A stretch of 5,215 nucleotides of DNA from contig JAEWYJ010000068.1 in the NCBI GenBank assembly GCA_023395695.1, positions 1 through 5,215 on the forward strand, written 5' to 3'. The translations under genes were made by a program, and so were the position numbers. Source of the DNA: Bacillota bacterium. GTDB taxonomy: Bacteria; Bacillota; Clostridia; Oscillospirales; Ruminococcaceae. The notes under the pieces were generated by a model. The model was not told where the DNA came from, searched no databases, and was given only the letters and a program-made list of their open reading frames with translations. This document shows positions 5,023 to 5,215 of this stretch, in pieces. Numbering within the stretch: the first letter of the stretch is position 1; the number at the start of each line of letters is the position of its first letter.

Positions 5023-5215
5023 TCACTTAATTTCCTGCTCCAGTCGGTCGAACTCGGGGCTGCTGAAAAATTGCCCGAGTGTCATATCCAGCCCGTCGCA
5101 GATTTTTTTAATGGTTGCCACCTCCGGGCTTTTGCTTTTTTCGCCCAAAATGCTGTAAATGGTTGACCGGTCTATGCCGCAGAGGTAGGAAAGGCTGCTG
5201 GGATTAAGCCTTCTC
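5023..5215 (-). CDS. XRE/Cro-type helix-turn-helix regulator, N-terminus outside the window
   Basis: The C-terminal 63 residues of a small DNA-binding protein, open at the right edge. The visible part covers the second half of a Cro/CI-type domain: NPSSLSYLCGIDRSTIYSIL is the helix-turn-helix, with a recognition helix around DRSTIYSIL. Then come SKSPEVATIKKICDGLDMTLGQFFS, the usual last two helices, and a short charged tail (PEFDRLEQEIK). The domain ends close to the stop codon, so the whole protein is probably only about 75-110 residues, a lone DNA-binding domain. Its target is unknown. It is codirectional with the kinase gene, but a 218-bp gap with a strong promoter separates them, so a shared operon is unlikely. 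The family call is secure, the role is not. Confidence 0.88.
   Translation of the reverse strand, partial: RRLNPSSLSYLCGIDRSTIYSILGEKSKSPEVATIKKICDGLDMTLGQFFSSPEFDRLEQEIK

Overview
All the genes I can support lie on the minus strand, so the window reads from right to left. The organism looks like a member of the Firmicutes, most likely class Clostridia. The evidence is a GlnK/GlnL-type two-component pair, strong AGGAGG-like ribosome binding sites, a consensus housekeeping promoter with a 17-nt spacer, a DUF3892 protein and a small XRE regulator. Base composition is moderately GC-rich inside genes and AT-rich between them. This lineage call is inference, since no rRNA or marker gene is present.

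Layout in the direction of transcription. (1) Positions 5215-5023 hold the C-terminal 63 residues of a small XRE/Cro-type DNA-binding protein whose start lies outside the window. (2) A 218-bp gap follows, with a hairpin, a pair of CGTTTTG repeats and a near-consensus promoter (TTGACG, 17 nt, TATGAT). (3) That promoter drives a two-gene operon: a polytopic membrane histidine kinase (4804-3461) and a response regulator with a GlnL/YcbB-type output domain (3480-2632). The two genes overlap by 20 bp. The operon ends about 100 bp downstream at a clear intrinsic terminator (2531-2502). (4) A long non-coding stretch follows (about 650 bp from the terminator to the next gene). It holds a doubtful 97-codon ORF, a candidate promoter and a run of potential RNA hairpins just ahead of the next gene. 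(5) A GltS-family sodium/glutamate symporter occupies 1855-656, starting 47 codons downstream of the longest open frame. (6) A 351-bp gap follows, with a 10-bp-stem hairpin after gltS and a perfect 14-bp palindrome. (7) A DUF3892 protein starts at 304 and runs off the left edge.

The likely theme is sensing and uptake of glutamate or glutamine. In Bacillus subtilis the GlnK-GlnL pair activates genes for glutamine use. Here the equivalent pair sits directly upstream of a glutamate symporter and points the same way, so gltS is the natural candidate target. The most unusual part is the gltS leader: it can fold into several hairpins, two of which share sequence and one of which is followed by a T6 run just before the ribosome binding site. 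This suggests, but does not show, attenuation or another RNA-level control. I saw no mobile element, CRISPR array, tRNA or rRNA, and no clearly new multi-gene system.
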